Assembly: GCF_000421665.1 (NCBI RefSeq)
Contig: NZ_ATXL01000002.1
Span: forward strand, 33,285-97,284
Direction: 5' to 3'
DNA length: 64,000 bases
Origin: Bavariicoccus seileri WCC 4188
GTDB lineage: Bacteria; Bacillota; Bacilli; Lactobacillales; Aerococcaceae
The translations under genes and the position numbers were made by a program. Positions 17,854-28,166 of the stretch are shown piece by piece; within the stretch, counting starts at the first letter, position 1; the number at the start of each line of letters is the position of its first letter. The notes below the pieces were generated by a model. That model saw nothing but the letters and a program-made list of their open reading frames with translations. It was not told the origin of the DNA and searched no databases.

Positions 17854-19245
17854 TCATTCTTCCATCAGAGATTTAAAAAAGGCTTTGATACGAGCCCAAA
17901 ATCCATTTGGATTATTTGGTTTAGTCGTTGTATGTTTTGCTTTAGGTCTGGCTTTTTGAGCCGTTTGTTTTTGCGGGTTGCTAGCAGTCTCTTTTGAGTT
18001 TGCTAGATCGTTCGTATTAAGATTCCGAGAAGATTCCGATGACGACGACTGGTTCATCGGTGCTCCTTTTTCAGTAATCGGATGCGGTGCTTCACTTTGC
18101 TGAGCTATACGATGAATATCATCTAATTGGCAAGCATAAGTTACAAGACCCAGACTGGTCGTATAACTTGGATGACGTAAGCCCATTTGATCTGGCATAA
18201 ACGGTTTAACCGGAATCTCAAATACTTCTTCTGCCAATTCAACAGCTCCTGGTAAAGATGCTGCTCCACCAGTTATGACAATCCCTCCTGGTAACCTTAG
18301 ACCATCCACTTCGGCTAAAGCCCGTTTGAGTGTTTGGAAAGTTTGGAGTAACCGAGCTTCAATAATCTCAGCTAAATAATGTTCATCCACTTTCACTGGT
18401 TCTTTCTTTCCTATCGTCTCAACAGAGAAAAATTCTTGATCAGATGTGTGAGAGGCGATAGCATACCCATATTCGCACTTTAATTGTTCAGCACTTTTTT
18501 GACTTGTATTTAAAATAATCGAAATATCCCGTGTGACAAATTCGCCACCTTCTTGATCGACAAATGAGAATTTCAATTGGTTTTCATGAAAAATCGATAC
18601 GCTCGTTTGACCGCCACCCATATCAAGTAGAATCGTGCCAAACTCACGCTCACCATCTGTCAAAGCTACTTGAGCGCTAGCAATAGGTTGGACCACCAAA
18701 TCAATCAAGTTCAATCCCGCTTTTTGAACGCAGCGTTTGATATTATGAATAATCGTTCGTGGACCGGTGATCATATTCGCATGTAACTCTAAGCGAACAC
18801 CAATCATACCACGTGGATCCTTGATACCATCAAATCCGTCTACTATAAATTCCTCTGGTAATACTGAAATAATGTCACGCTCAGGAGCGACTGATCTTAC
18901 TTTAGCCGCCGCTATCACGTTATAGACGTCTTTATCGGTTATTTCTCGATTGTCACTGGCCACAGCAATCATACCATGGCAAGGTTCGATTTGAATTTGG
19001 TTGCTAGGAATCCCTACGACAACATCTTTAATCGTAGTTCCAGATTTTTGTTCAGCAATCTTGACAGCTTCCTTGATTGCCGTGACAGTGTCATCAATAT
19101 CGACGATGACGCCACGACTCAATCCATTCGTTTTTTCAGTTCCAACCCCGAGAACATTTAATTGACCTTTAACGTATTCAGCAACTACGACTTTGATTGA
19201 AGTGGTTCCAATATCTAAACTGACATAAACTCTGTTATGATGCAT
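17854..19245 (-). CDS. ftsA: Cell division protein FtsA
   Basis: Actin-like protein that tethers FtsZ to the membrane. The 463-residue protein has the phosphate 1 loop SLDIGTTSIKVVVAEY, the phosphate 2 motif ILLDMGGGQTSVSIF and the adenosine motif GGIVITGGAASLPG. A basic, low-complexity linker (about 390-445) leads to the C-terminal amphipathic helix GFWARIKAFFKSLMEE for membrane binding. It sits directly upstream of ftsZ. Confidence 0.97.
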   Translation of the reverse strand: MHHNRVYVSLDIGTTSIKVVVAEYVKGQLNVLGVGTEKTNGLSRGVIVDIDDTVTAIKEAVKIAEQKSGTTIKDVVVGIPSNQIQIEPCHGMIAVASDNREITDKDVYNVIAAAKVRSVAPERDIISVLPEEFIVDGFDGIKDPRGMIGVRLELHANMITGPRTIIHNIKRCVQKAGLNLIDLVVQPIASAQVALTDGEREFGTILLDMGGGQTSVSIFHENQLKFSFVDQEGGEFVTRDISIILNTSQKSAEQLKCEYGYAIASHTSDQEFFSVETIGKKEPVKVDEHYLAEIIEARLLQTFQTLKRALAEVDGLRLPGGIVITGGAASLPGAVELAEEVFEIPVKPFMPDQMGLRHPSYTTSLGLVTYACQLDDIHRIAQQSEAPHPITEKGAPMNQSSSSESSRNLNTNDLANSKETASNPQKQTAQKARPKAKHTTTKPNNPNGFWARIKAFFKSLMEE

Positions 19246-19433
19246 GTTTATTGAAACCTCCTTACTTTCAATATGAATTATTTTATACTTTAGTATACTT
19301 ACTTATTCTAGCATAAATGAGCTAAAAAAATGAGTTCTTTTACTATTACTTAACCGATTTTTTCGTTTGTAAACTAGTTTTCTTTAAATTGTAATGCAGA
19401 GACATTATTAGACATCAATTAGCAAAGAAGACA

Positions 19434-20156
19434 TTAGTTGTCTTGTGTTACCGGTACTGTCTCATTTTGATCACTTTCTTTAAAATATGCACCCTCGTCT
19501 AGATACAAAATTCCCTCTTTATTTCCTATTTCCTTTTTCATAGCTGGATAATCTGCCATTTTTACCATGATTGTATCTGATATGCCAATAACAACTTGCC
19601 GATCACTCATTGTTAGAGAGACTTCATCAGAATCCTCTGCAAGAGTCATCGAAACGATATTGGTCCTAACCGCATCATCGAGATTATTCAAAGATTCGAG
19701 AAATATTTTATTTGCATGCCAATCATTTGGCGTAATAAGAATGGGTAAAATAGGTGCTTCATTGGGATCGACTGCCTCTAACGTCTGACCATTTTTCAAA
19801 ATGGGTAAATAACTATCTCCATTTTGCCACAATGCTAAAACTTTAGCCTCGTCCACTTTGAGCCACCAACCGATATTCTTCGTATACGAAAAGTCAGCAG
19901 CTAATACTTGAGGCGAACTCGCTTCGACGTTACTTTCGATACTTTTTTCTTTTAGCCAAAGATCAACGACTGAAATCCCAGGCTTAATATTCATGTCTTT
20001 GACCAGGGTTGTCGCATCTAAATCATGCGTCCCACTCACCTCGATCGTAGTGACTTTACCAAATGGCGAACTCAAAAAAGCACCCCACAACACTAAGAGC
20101 GTGAAAAGGATAGCCAATAATGGCCAGCTTGGAATTATGACCCTTTTTTCTCGCAT
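19434..20156 (-). CDS. divIB: Cell division protein DivIB/FtsQ
   Basis: Bitopic divisome protein that works with FtsL and DivIC. The 240-residue protein has a very short cytoplasmic tail, one membrane helix (about 11-28), a POTRA domain beginning FGKVTTIEVSGTHDLD, and a beta domain ending in an acidic tail. The ATG at 20154-20156 follows GAGGGTGG; a GTG 18 nt upstream overlaps it. Compared with enterococcal DivIB, which has a long charged cytoplasmic region, this one is short. It lies between murG and ftsA, the standard position. Confidence 0.92.
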   Translation of the reverse strand: MREKRVIIPSWPLLAILFTLLVLWGAFLSSPFGKVTTIEVSGTHDLDATTLVKDMNIKPGISVVDLWLKEKSIESNVEASSPQVLAADFSYTKNIGWWLKVDEAKVLALWQNGDSYLPILKNGQTLEAVDPNEAPILPILITPNDWHANKIFLESLNNLDDAVRTNIVSMTLAEDSDEVSLTMSDRQVVIGISDTIMVKMADYPAMKKEIGNKEGILYLDEGAYFKESDQNETVPVTQDN

Positions 20157-20281
20157 GATATCCGCCACCCTCACAACCTTAGTATTCTAGCGTACCTGTT
20201 TTTTCCGTTTCACCAATTACATCGCAGCTCGACACTTCTCTTATAGTTTACCAAATTATTTGCGATAGACCATCACAAAAG

Positions 20282-21382
20282 TCACAAGACATCGTTGATA
20301 ATAGAGATAATGCGATTACTAGCATTGGTAATACCCATTTTTCTTGCTTCTTCTGCCATTTTTTGGCGTTTAGTTTGATCAAGTGCATAACGATCAATCA
20401 CAGTAACCATTGCGTCACCAGTCAAATCCTTTTGAAGAATCATTTCTGCAGCGCCCTGATGTACCAGACTTAATGCATTAGCTTCTTGATGATTATGTGT
20501 CACATATGGACTCGGAATCAATAAACTAGCTAACCCTAACGCTGTTAACTCAGTCAGGGTTGTCGCTCCACTACGACAAACCACAAAGTCTGTTATCGCA
20601 AATAATTCTGGCATGTTATCGACATAAGGAACAATCGTAATATTCTTAGCCTTTTTACCATTTAAAGCCTTTAAAAGATCATCATATAAGATTGCCCCGC
20701 TGATCATGGTAACGTGGTAAGGTTTATCGCTCAACCCATCAAAAGCATCGACGAATGCTTGATTGATCACTTCAGATCCCCGGCTTCCACCAAAAATAAC
20801 GACCTCAACCCCTGATTTTGAGGTGATGGGATGTTCCTTCAAGTAAGTTACTACCTGTTGACCACGTGGATTGCCCGTCATTACGATTTTATTCTCTTGT
20901 CCCGCAAAATCTTTCCGCACATCATCAAAAGAAATACAAATGCGGTCTACGAAACGACTCAATAACTTATTGGTGACACCTGCGACGCTATTTTGTTCAT
21001 GAATGATTGTAGGAATATTCAAGAGATGTGCCGCATAAAGCACTGGTGCACACACATATCCCCCCGTACCAATAACAACATCCGGAGCAAATTCTTTGAG
21101 CATTTTCTTAGCTTTTCCAATACTTGTCATCAAGTAATAAACTGTCTTGATATTGTCCAAAGATAATGACCGTTTCAACCCTTGGATACGCAAAGACTCG
21201 AATGCATATCCAAATTTTGGAACAATATTTTTCTCTAGCCCGCGCTTTGAACCAATATATAAAAATTTTGTGTCTGGAGAACACTGTTTAATCGTTTCTG
21301 CCAACGCTAAGGCAGGATAGATATGTCCTCCTGTTCCACCACCAGATAAAACAATCCTAAGTGGTTTTTCTTGATCTTTCAT
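20282..21382 (-). CDS. murG: UDP-GlcNAc:undecaprenyl-PP-MurNAc-pentapeptide GlcNAc transferase
   Basis: Makes lipid II from lipid I on the inner face of the membrane. The 366-residue GT28 enzyme has the N-terminal GGGTGGHIYPALALAE loop, a second Gly-rich loop VIFGGSRGSEVINQ, and the UDP-GlcNAc-binding VCRSGATTLTEL and HNHQEANA segments. It lies between murD and divIB. Confidence 0.97.
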   Translation of the reverse strand: MKDQEKPLRIVLSGGGTGGHIYPALALAETIKQCSPDTKFLYIGSKRGLEKNIVPKFGYAFESLRIQGLKRSLSLDNIKTVYYLMTSIGKAKKMLKEFAPDVVIGTGGYVCAPVLYAAHLLNIPTIIHEQNSVAGVTNKLLSRFVDRICISFDDVRKDFAGQENKIVMTGNPRGQQVVTYLKEHPITSKSGVEVVIFGGSRGSEVINQAFVDAFDGLSDKPYHVTMISGAILYDDLLKALNGKKAKNITIVPYVDNMPELFAITDFVVCRSGATTLTELTALGLASLLIPSPYVTHNHQEANALSLVHQGAAEMILQKDLTGDAMVTVIDRYALDQTKRQKMAEEARKMGITNASNRIISIINDVL

Positions 21383-21389
21383 AAGTCAC

Positions 21390-21521
21390 CTAAACTTCCT
21401 AAATAGTCCTAACTGTTACTAAATCTCTCCAAAATCTTACTAACTGTTCTATTGTCTTTAAATATTGACCCTAAATATCGACCTTAATATTGACCTTCAA
21501 AACTTCAAAACTGAGTTTTCA
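21390..21521. repeat. Imperfect repeats between murD and murG
   Basis: The gap contains repeated AAATATTGACCCT / TAATATTGACCTT units (about 21455-21500) and TTACTAACTGTT-like units. No gene is seen. Confidence 0.5.
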
Positions 21522-22892
21522 CTACTTTTGGTCTGCTGTCAATTGTGTAACTAAGGATATAAAATGATCACCACGTTCTTCAAAAGTATGGTACATATCC
21601 CAACTTGCACAGGCAGGTGAAAAGAGCAATGTATCTCCTGAATGGATAGTTTTGAAGGCTTCTTTTGTAGCACATTCAAGATCAGGGACAACAACAACTG
21701 GAATCGCTAAGCGCGTAAAGAAATCTGCTAATTTTTCCTTTGTTTGGCCATAAACAAACGCTTTTTTGACCGGTTTAACGGCTTCTTTTAAGTCATCAAA
21801 TCCGTTCCCACGATCTAGACCTCCAGCAATTAGCACAACATCCTTGTCAAAACTATGCAAAGCCGTTTTAGTGGCTGCAATGTTAGTAGCTTTGGAATCG
21901 TTATAGATATCAACGCCATGATAGTTTTTTAAAAACTGCAACCGATGTTTAACGCCCTTAAAAGTTGGTAATTTTTCCGCAATCACTTCATCACTGACTC
22001 CCAATAAACGAGCTACGGCGATTGCTATCATTGCATTTTCTTTATTTTGAATACCAGGAATTGTTACGATCGAACTATCGAAGAGTTTTTGATCGCCAAA
22101 ATAAATTGAGTGATCATCACACCAATAGCCATTTTCCAAGCGACGACTTGAACTGAATGGAATCTGTTTAGCCTTGGAATGTGAAGTAACCAAAGACGGT
22201 AATTCTTCACCATTAGCATTATATATGATATAATCGTCGGCCGTTTGGTGTCTCGTAATGTTCATTTTTGCTTCAATATAGGCAGCTCGTGAATGATGAT
22301 AATCAAGATGGGCTGAGTAGATATTTGTGATAGCAGCTATATGAGGGGCCAAGGCCTTAGTTCCTGCTAATTGGAAACTTGACAGTTCCATTACCAAGTA
22401 GTCCTCTGGTTTCACCGTTTGAATAACGGTCATCAGCGGAATTCCTATATTCCCACCTAAGTGAACACGCTTGTCGTAAGCAGCTTTCAACAACAGATAA
22501 GTCATCTCAGTCGTTGTTGTTTTTCCATTGCTACCTGTTATTCCAATCAAATCACCCTCACATAATAACGAAACTAACTCAAGATCCGTTATAACAGGGA
22601 TGTTCAAGCTTTGCGCCTTAACGACCATCGGATTTTCATAAGGTATGCCGGGATTTTTGACGACAAGATCGATTGCTTTATCAGACAATAGGTTAGTTGG
22701 ATGGCTCCCAGTTACTAAACCAATGCCTAGCTTTTGGCACGTTTCAACCGTTTCTTCATCTGCTGGTTCATGCCGATCATTGATAGTTACCTCATTTCCT
22801 AATCGACGTAAGACTGTTGCAACTGGTAAACCAGTCACACCCAAGCCAAGAACTAAGACATGCTTTTGTTTTAGATCCTCACACTTTTTCAC
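21522..22892 (-). CDS. murD: UDP-MurNAc-L-Ala:D-Glu ligase
   Basis: Adds D-glutamate to UDP-MurNAc-L-Ala. The protein (456 residues from the GTG at 22890-22892) has an N-terminal Rossmann-like domain (VLVLGLGVTGLPVATVL), the Mur ligase P-loop GSNGKTTTTEM, a central His/Asn region, and C-terminal DSKATNIAAT. The GTG was chosen because AGAGGG precedes it and the length then fits MurD; the frame stays open to 22943. It is downstream of mraY. Confidence 0.95.
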   Translation of the reverse strand: MKKCEDLKQKHVLVLGLGVTGLPVATVLRRLGNEVTINDRHEPADEETVETCQKLGIGLVTGSHPTNLLSDKAIDLVVKNPGIPYENPMVVKAQSLNIPVITDLELVSLLCEGDLIGITGSNGKTTTTEMTYLLLKAAYDKRVHLGGNIGIPLMTVIQTVKPEDYLVMELSSFQLAGTKALAPHIAAITNIYSAHLDYHHSRAAYIEAKMNITRHQTADDYIIYNANGEELPSLVTSHSKAKQIPFSSSRRLENGYWCDDHSIYFGDQKLFDSSIVTIPGIQNKENAMIAIAVARLLGVSDEVIAEKLPTFKGVKHRLQFLKNYHGVDIYNDSKATNIAATKTALHSFDKDVVLIAGGLDRGNGFDDLKEAVKPVKKAFVYGQTKEKLADFFTRLAIPVVVVPDLECATKEAFKTIHSGDTLLFSPACASWDMYHTFEERGDHFISLVTQLTADQK

Positions 22893-23097
22893 AACAATCC
22901 CTCTTTTATTTTCTGTGATTTTGACCATTTTTACCCAATTCACATTATTATTGCTTCCATACTTGCATGCTTTCCTATTTAAAGATTTTATACTTTCATG
23001 AGTCTATATTTCTATACATCCATTGTCTATTATGTAAGATAATAAATCATCACGTTCCTCATCATTATTTTTCTGACAAAGATATAAAAATCACTTA

Positions 23098-24060
23098 CTA
23101 CCAGATCCACAGCAATGTTACTGCTGAGACAATAACTGTAACGACACTAAAGACGATCACAATTTTATTTTCTGACCAACCACTCATTTCAAAATGATGG
23201 TGGATAGGACTCATTTTAAATAGCCTTTTTCCGGTCCTCTTGAAATAGGCTACTTGTAGAATCACACTTGAGGTCTCAATCACATAAATGAGACCAATCC
23301 CTAATAAAGACCAAGGTTGGTTTAATGCTAATGAAATAGCAGCTAAGGCACCACCAATTGCTAAAGAGCCAACATCCCCCATAAATATTTTAGCGGGTTT
23401 GAAGTTATAGCATAAAAAGCCAAGAATCCCGCCAATTAAAATACTGATAAATAGAACGATACCATAATTTTCTACATGCAGCGCATAAATCAGAAAAAAA
23501 AGTAACGACAAGATCGTCGTTGAGCCTGACAAGCCGTCGATGCCATCTGTCAGATTAACGGCATTGGAAAAACCAGTCATCCATATAATACCGAATAGAA
23601 CGACCAACAAAGCGATATGGATCGGTGTAGCAAAGAATGGAATGACGAGGGTGTGATCATGACTGACTAACCAAACCATGACGATCAACCCAATGACTAA
23701 TTGAGCAATAAATTTTTGAAGTGACTTTAATCCTTCATTTTCTTTCTTGAATATCTTTAAGAAGTCATCCGTAAACCCGATCAGGCCAAATGCCATTAAA
23801 GAAAAGACCAATGAATAAAAGATAGGGTCAGTTGGTAGATCGAATAATGGCAGTAAAAGGCTAAAAAGTAAGACCGTTGCCAAGATAATAACGCCACCCA
23901 TTGCAGGTGTCCCACTTTTTTGTTCGTGCCATTTTGGGCCTTCTGCTCGAATAGCCTGCCCATATTGCTTATGTTTCATCCAATGGACCCAAAAGGGCAT
24001 CAGTGAAACCGATAAAGCAAATGATAATGATGCGATAAATAAATAAATTCCATTAGACAT
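23098..24060 (-). CDS. mraY: Phospho-N-acetylmuramoyl-pentapeptide transferase
   Basis: Transfers phospho-MurNAc-pentapeptide to undecaprenyl phosphate to form lipid I. The roughly 320-residue protein has about ten membrane segments and the family motifs TPAMGGV, FTDDFLK, NLTDGIDGL and SPIHHHFE. The ATG at 24058-24060 overlaps the end of murE by 8 nt; a GTG 9 nt upstream is possible. It follows murE within the dcw cluster. Confidence 0.96.
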   Translation of the reverse strand: MSNGIYLFIASLSFALSVSLMPFWVHWMKHKQYGQAIRAEGPKWHEQKSGTPAMGGVIILATVLLFSLLLPLFDLPTDPIFYSLVFSLMAFGLIGFTDDFLKIFKKENEGLKSLQKFIAQLVIGLIVMVWLVSHDHTLVIPFFATPIHIALLVVLFGIIWMTGFSNAVNLTDGIDGLSGSTTILSLLFFLIYALHVENYGIVLFISILIGGILGFLCYNFKPAKIFMGDVGSLAIGGALAAISLALNQPWSLLGIGLIYVIETSSVILQVAYFKRTGKRLFKMSPIHHHFEMSGWSENKIVIVFSVVTVIVSAVTLLWIW

Positions 24061-25549
24061 GATGCTCACTCATCCATTCCTTGATAGCTTCTCTAGCATA
24101 GGCATATTCATCAAAGGGATAGGACTTTGTTCCGATGATCTGCCCATTCTCACTTCCCTTACCAGATAAAACGACAGTGTCTCCAGGTTGAGCTAGTGCA
24201 ATAGCTTGGTGAATCGCCTTACGACGATCGATTTCTCTTTTATATGGAGCACCACTATTATCTGCAATAATCATATCGATGATGGTATTAGGATCCTCAT
24301 CCCGAGGACTTTCAGAGGTTAAAACAACTTGATCAGCCAATGTGAAAGCTGCCTTACCTAATCCTGGTCGAATTGATTTATCTCTATTCCCACCATCATG
24401 ACCAAATAACGAAATGAGTCTTCCCTTTGTAAAATGTCTCACACTTTTTAACAATTTTTCAAGACCGTCTGGTGTATGGGCATAATCAATGATAACGTTG
24501 AATGGTTGTCCCTCTTTGATAAAAGTCATACGATCTGGAATCTGTGGACAGCTTCTAAGGGCAGCTACAGCCTCACTCACGTCAATACCAACTACAAAAG
24601 CAGCTGCAATACTAGCAAGTGCATTTTCAACATTAAACTCCCCTACAAAAGGTAAGACCACCTCATAGTGTTGACCGATTCCTTTCAAGCTAAACGTCAT
24701 TTCATGATCATTATATTGATAGTCATTGCCATAAAAGTCAGCAGAACTATCTAGTGTGCTATAAGTTACCACTGGAACGCTAGTACGATTAGCAATGACA
24801 CTCCCATAAGGACTGTCAGCATTGATGACTGCCGCTTGAGGATAATTTCCCTTACGCGCATTACCAAGTTGCGAAAACAAAGTACTCTTAACGGTGCAAT
24901 ACTCTGCCATCGTTTTATGCGTCTCTAAATGTTCAGGTGTCAAATTGGTAAAGACAGCGACATTGAAATCAACACGCCAAGCTCTACCTTGAAAAAGAGC
25001 ATGTGATGAGACTTCCGCCACACAAGACTCCACTGATTCCTCTTTCATTTGAGCTAGTAAGCGTTGAAAGGTCAATACATCTGGTGTGGTGTTTTTAGTG
25101 GGATAGATTGTGTCATTAATTCGGTTATAGAGGGTGCCAATTAAGCCAGTCATTTGCCCTCTTGCTCTTAAAATATGCTCAATGAAATGAGTTGTTGTCG
25201 TTTTTCCATTTGTTCCAGTGACCCCAATCATATTCAATTGTTCGCTTGGATAGCCATAAAACTTGGCAGCGACATTAGCCATCACACGCCTAATATCGCG
25301 TACATATACTATTGGTACGATTTTTTCTAATGAAGGTAACGGTTTGGTTGCTACTAAACAACTTGCTCCTTTTGCGACGACTTCTTCAGCAAAGTCATGA
25401 CCATCTACGATACTACCAGGAATACAGAAAAAAAGTGCTCCCTCTTTAGCTTCTCTAGAATCTTGAGTGATACTCGTAATCGTTATAGATTCAAGAGGTA
25501 AAGATGTCGTTTTGATTGGGATCATTGCGAGTAGTTCATTTGCAAACAT
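24053..25549 (-). CDS. murE: UDP-MurNAc-tripeptide synthetase, probably L-lysine-adding
   Basis: Adds the third residue of the stem peptide. The 498-residue protein has the Mur ligase P-loop VTGTNGKTTTTHFIEH (about 112-127), YAHTPDGL, and the C-terminal substrate motif in which SESPRDEDP replaces the DNPR found in meso-diaminopimelate enzymes. This points to L-Lys, as in enterococci. It lies between pbp/ftsI and mraY, where many cocci with L-Lys walls have no murE. The D-Asp bridge genes at 32607-36515 support an L-Lys wall. Confidence 0.9.
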   Translation of the reverse strand: MFANELLAMIPIKTTSLPLESITITSITQDSREAKEGALFFCIPGSIVDGHDFAEEVVAKGASCLVATKPLPSLEKIVPIVYVRDIRRVMANVAAKFYGYPSEQLNMIGVTGTNGKTTTTHFIEHILRARGQMTGLIGTLYNRINDTIYPTKNTTPDVLTFQRLLAQMKEESVESCVAEVSSHALFQGRAWRVDFNVAVFTNLTPEHLETHKTMAEYCTVKSTLFSQLGNARKGNYPQAAVINADSPYGSVIANRTSVPVVTYSTLDSSADFYGNDYQYNDHEMTFSLKGIGQHYEVVLPFVGEFNVENALASIAAAFVVGIDVSEAVAALRSCPQIPDRMTFIKEGQPFNVIIDYAHTPDGLEKLLKSVRHFTKGRLISLFGHDGGNRDKSIRPGLGKAAFTLADQVVLTSESPRDEDPNTIIDMIIADNSGAPYKREIDRRKAIHQAIALAQPGDTVVLSGKGSENGQIIGTKSYPFDEYAYAREAIKEWMSEHHV

Positions 25550-25553
25550 ATCA

Positions 25554-27746
25554 TTAGTCCTCTTCTTTCAATTCAAAAGTTATATTCCAGACGTCCCCTT
25601 GGGTAATTGGTCTGCCCGCTGGGATATTTTGTTCGGTCACAAAACCTTGTCCATGGCTAGTAATAGTGACTCCAATTAAGTCTGCTAAATGGGTTACATC
25701 TTGTTTAGACCATCCTGTCATATCTGGCACTGAAGCATCGCCTTCTGTCAAGATGAATCCCCGATTTCCAGGGAACAAGCTAGCCCCTGCAGATGGGTAT
25801 TGAGCTGTCACTGTACTCCCGGATCCAATTGCTTTCATTTGAGTTATACCTAAATCTTTTAAGGTCTTCTCTGCTGTTTTTAGGTCTTGACCTACCAAGT
25901 TAGGAAGAGTCCCACTGGTTTGTGTTTCCTCATCTAGGTAACCGCCGGACTTCAGCGCTCTGGTCAGTAGTGGTTTAAATACTTGTGCCACGATTTCTGA
26001 ACCACTTTGGCCATCAGGATTCTTTTGTGGTTGTTCCACCGTAACATATGCCACATATTTAGGATCGTCGGCTGGCGCAAAACCAACCACAGAATAGATA
26101 TAACTGTCGCCCTCTTTATAATATTGACCGGTTTCAGGATCAACCATCTCGGCAGTCCCTGTTTTAGCAGCCAACTGAACACCAGGAATCTCATAGATCT
26201 GCCCAGTTCCTTGCTCATTATAAACGACTTCTTTGAGATATTCTAATGTTTTTTTGGCACTATCACTTGTGATGGGATTAGCAATAACGTCGTTCGTTTC
26301 TTTTTTTAGTTCCTTCCCGTTTGCTGACAAGGTGGCGTTATAGAAATGAAGAGGTCTCATTTCACCGTCATTAGCTATCGTGATAAAAGCTTGCATCATT
26401 TGCGCGGCCGTAGTCGAAATACCTTGTCCAAACCCAGTCGAAACTTTTTGGAGTTGACTGTCAAATGGATTTGACCCTGTTGCTTCATTAGAAAAACCAG
26501 AGTTTGTTTTTTGATTGATGTGGAAGGCATTGAGGTAATCATGCCATTTTTCCTCGCCCATCGCCGTAATCAATTTCACAAATAAGACATTACTTGAACG
26601 TGCGACACCGTCGAGATAGCTGATTGTTCCCCAACCGACTTTGTTATAATCATGGATTGTATCATCATAGATTTTTACTGTTCCAGATTCATAGGTTGCT
26701 GTAGGATCAAAGACACCCTCATTGATGGCAGCTGCCAGTGCTAAGACTTTCATCGTTGACCCCGGCTCATAAGCATTCTCGTAAAACAGGTTTTGCCAAC
26801 TATCATCGATGCCTGATAGAGTATTCAAATTGAATGTTGGGCGTTGACTGACAGCTAGAATCTCCCCCGTTTCGGGATCTGCTAAAACAGCTTGCATCGT
26901 TTTTGGAGCATACTTTTCGTAGACCTCAGACATGACAGCTTCAAGCGATTGTTGCAGGCTACTATCAAGCGTGAGCTGTATCGATTGGCCATCATGTGGT
27001 TGTGTCACCATCCGTCTGGTTTGAGGAATCTCTAAACCATTCCCATCAACTTCCACGGTGTACTGCCCGTTCGTCCCACTCAATTGGTCGTTAAATAAGG
27101 TCTCAACACCCATAGCACCAGTTAATAAAGATTGGTCTTCACTAGCATCTGTTGTATCTGTGGCATCATCAGTTGCACTTTTATCTTCGCGCTGCGTATA
27201 GCCAATTAAATGTGACGCATAAATGCTATTAGGATATAACCGGGCTGGCTGCTCCTTAAAGACTAACCCAGTAAATCCCTCTTTTTCGATGCGCTCTTTT
27301 TCTTGTATCGTCAAAGATTGGGATTTGCTCCCAAATTGGACTTCCTTTTGGTCCTTTTTATTCAGTTGTTTCAAAATATATTCTTTATCCTGATCAAGAA
27401 CGAGAGATAATAGGTTGGCTAAATCAGCTTTCTGGTCTTCTTGAACATAGTTTGGCTTCCCACCTGGTACCGACCACTCATCTGTTAAAACAGCTGATAA
27501 TGCATAAGAAGTAGCATCTAGCGCCACTGGCTCACCGTCACGATCAACGATACTGCCTCGACTAGCCGCTACAATGCTACTTCTAGTAGATAACTCTGCT
27601 GCCCGCGCTCTTAAATCGATGCCTTTCACGGATCCAGTCACCATGATATAGCTAAAACGCAGACCTAACACAACAAAAGTGATGATGGCTGCCACACCCA
27701 TTCCAAAAATCAACAATTGTTGCCTTTTCTTTTGCTTTTTAATCAT
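25554..27746 (-). CDS. pbp2x: Division transpeptidase, PBP2x/FtsI type with PASTA domains
   Basis: Class B penicillin-binding protein for septal cross-linking. The 730-residue protein has an N-terminal membrane helix (about 10-32), a dimerisation domain, a transpeptidase domain with the SxxK motif in YEPGSTMKVLALAA, SxN in RSSNVLF and KTG in AAKTGTAEM, then two C-terminal PASTA domains (TLPNLVGQDLKTAEKTL and SVPDMTGWSKQDV). It overlaps ftsL by 8 nt and is 4 nt from murE, so these form one operon. Confidence 0.96.
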   Translation of the reverse strand: MIKKQKKRQQLLIFGMGVAAIITFVVLGLRFSYIMVTGSVKGIDLRARAAELSTRSSIVAASRGSIVDRDGEPVALDATSYALSAVLTDEWSVPGGKPNYVQEDQKADLANLLSLVLDQDKEYILKQLNKKDQKEVQFGSKSQSLTIQEKERIEKEGFTGLVFKEQPARLYPNSIYASHLIGYTQREDKSATDDATDTTDASEDQSLLTGAMGVETLFNDQLSGTNGQYTVEVDGNGLEIPQTRRMVTQPHDGQSIQLTLDSSLQQSLEAVMSEVYEKYAPKTMQAVLADPETGEILAVSQRPTFNLNTLSGIDDSWQNLFYENAYEPGSTMKVLALAAAINEGVFDPTATYESGTVKIYDDTIHDYNKVGWGTISYLDGVARSSNVLFVKLITAMGEEKWHDYLNAFHINQKTNSGFSNEATGSNPFDSQLQKVSTGFGQGISTTAAQMMQAFITIANDGEMRPLHFYNATLSANGKELKKETNDVIANPITSDSAKKTLEYLKEVVYNEQGTGQIYEIPGVQLAAKTGTAEMVDPETGQYYKEGDSYIYSVVGFAPADDPKYVAYVTVEQPQKNPDGQSGSEIVAQVFKPLLTRALKSGGYLDEETQTSGTLPNLVGQDLKTAEKTLKDLGITQMKAIGSGSTVTAQYPSAGASLFPGNRGFILTEGDASVPDMTGWSKQDVTHLADLIGVTITSHGQGFVTEQNIPAGRPITQGDVWNITFELKEED

Positions 27747-28119
27747 TCTTGATGGTCCTCACTTGATCTTCATTGATTTTTAGACCGTATTCAGTGGCAA
27801 TTTTATAGATACGATCATATTGACTCAATTCATCTCGTTGTTGCTTTAAAACAGATTGTGTCGTTTTCAATTCTGTCACTTTTTGTTCCATCTCCCCTAA
27901 AACACGTGTGTTACTAGCAACGCGTTGTTGGGTAGTGATGGCTAAAGTTGTCATAATTGCAAGTATTGTAAAGAGCAAGACCCAGTAGCCCCAAGCGATT
28001 CCTTGTCTGACAACCACGACTGTGGGTTGGTCAATGACCTCTTTTTCTGTCGCATGGTCAAGACTTGCGACATAGTCATCTTGCCATTTCTTTTCAACAG
28101 CTTCGTTATGTGTTGCCAT
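27739..28119 (-). CDS. ftsL: Cell division protein FtsL
   Basis: Small bitopic divisome protein. The 126 residues comprise a charged cytoplasmic tail, one membrane helix (about 48-68, WGYWVLLFTILAIMTTLAI) and an extracellular coiled coil with the pattern LKTTQSVLKQQRDELSQYDR. The ATG at 28117-28119 is 8 nt after GGAAG. Position between rsmH and the pbp gene is the main support, as the sequence is poorly conserved. Confidence 0.92.
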   Translation of the reverse strand: MATHNEAVEKKWQDDYVASLDHATEKEVIDQPTVVVVRQGIAWGYWVLLFTILAIMTTLAITTQQRVASNTRVLGEMEQKVTELKTTQSVLKQQRDELSQYDRIYKIATEYGLKINEDQVRTIKND

Positions 28120-28166
28120 TGCTCTCACTTCCTTTTTCACTAAGAATCAATTAGGTATCATTTTTT

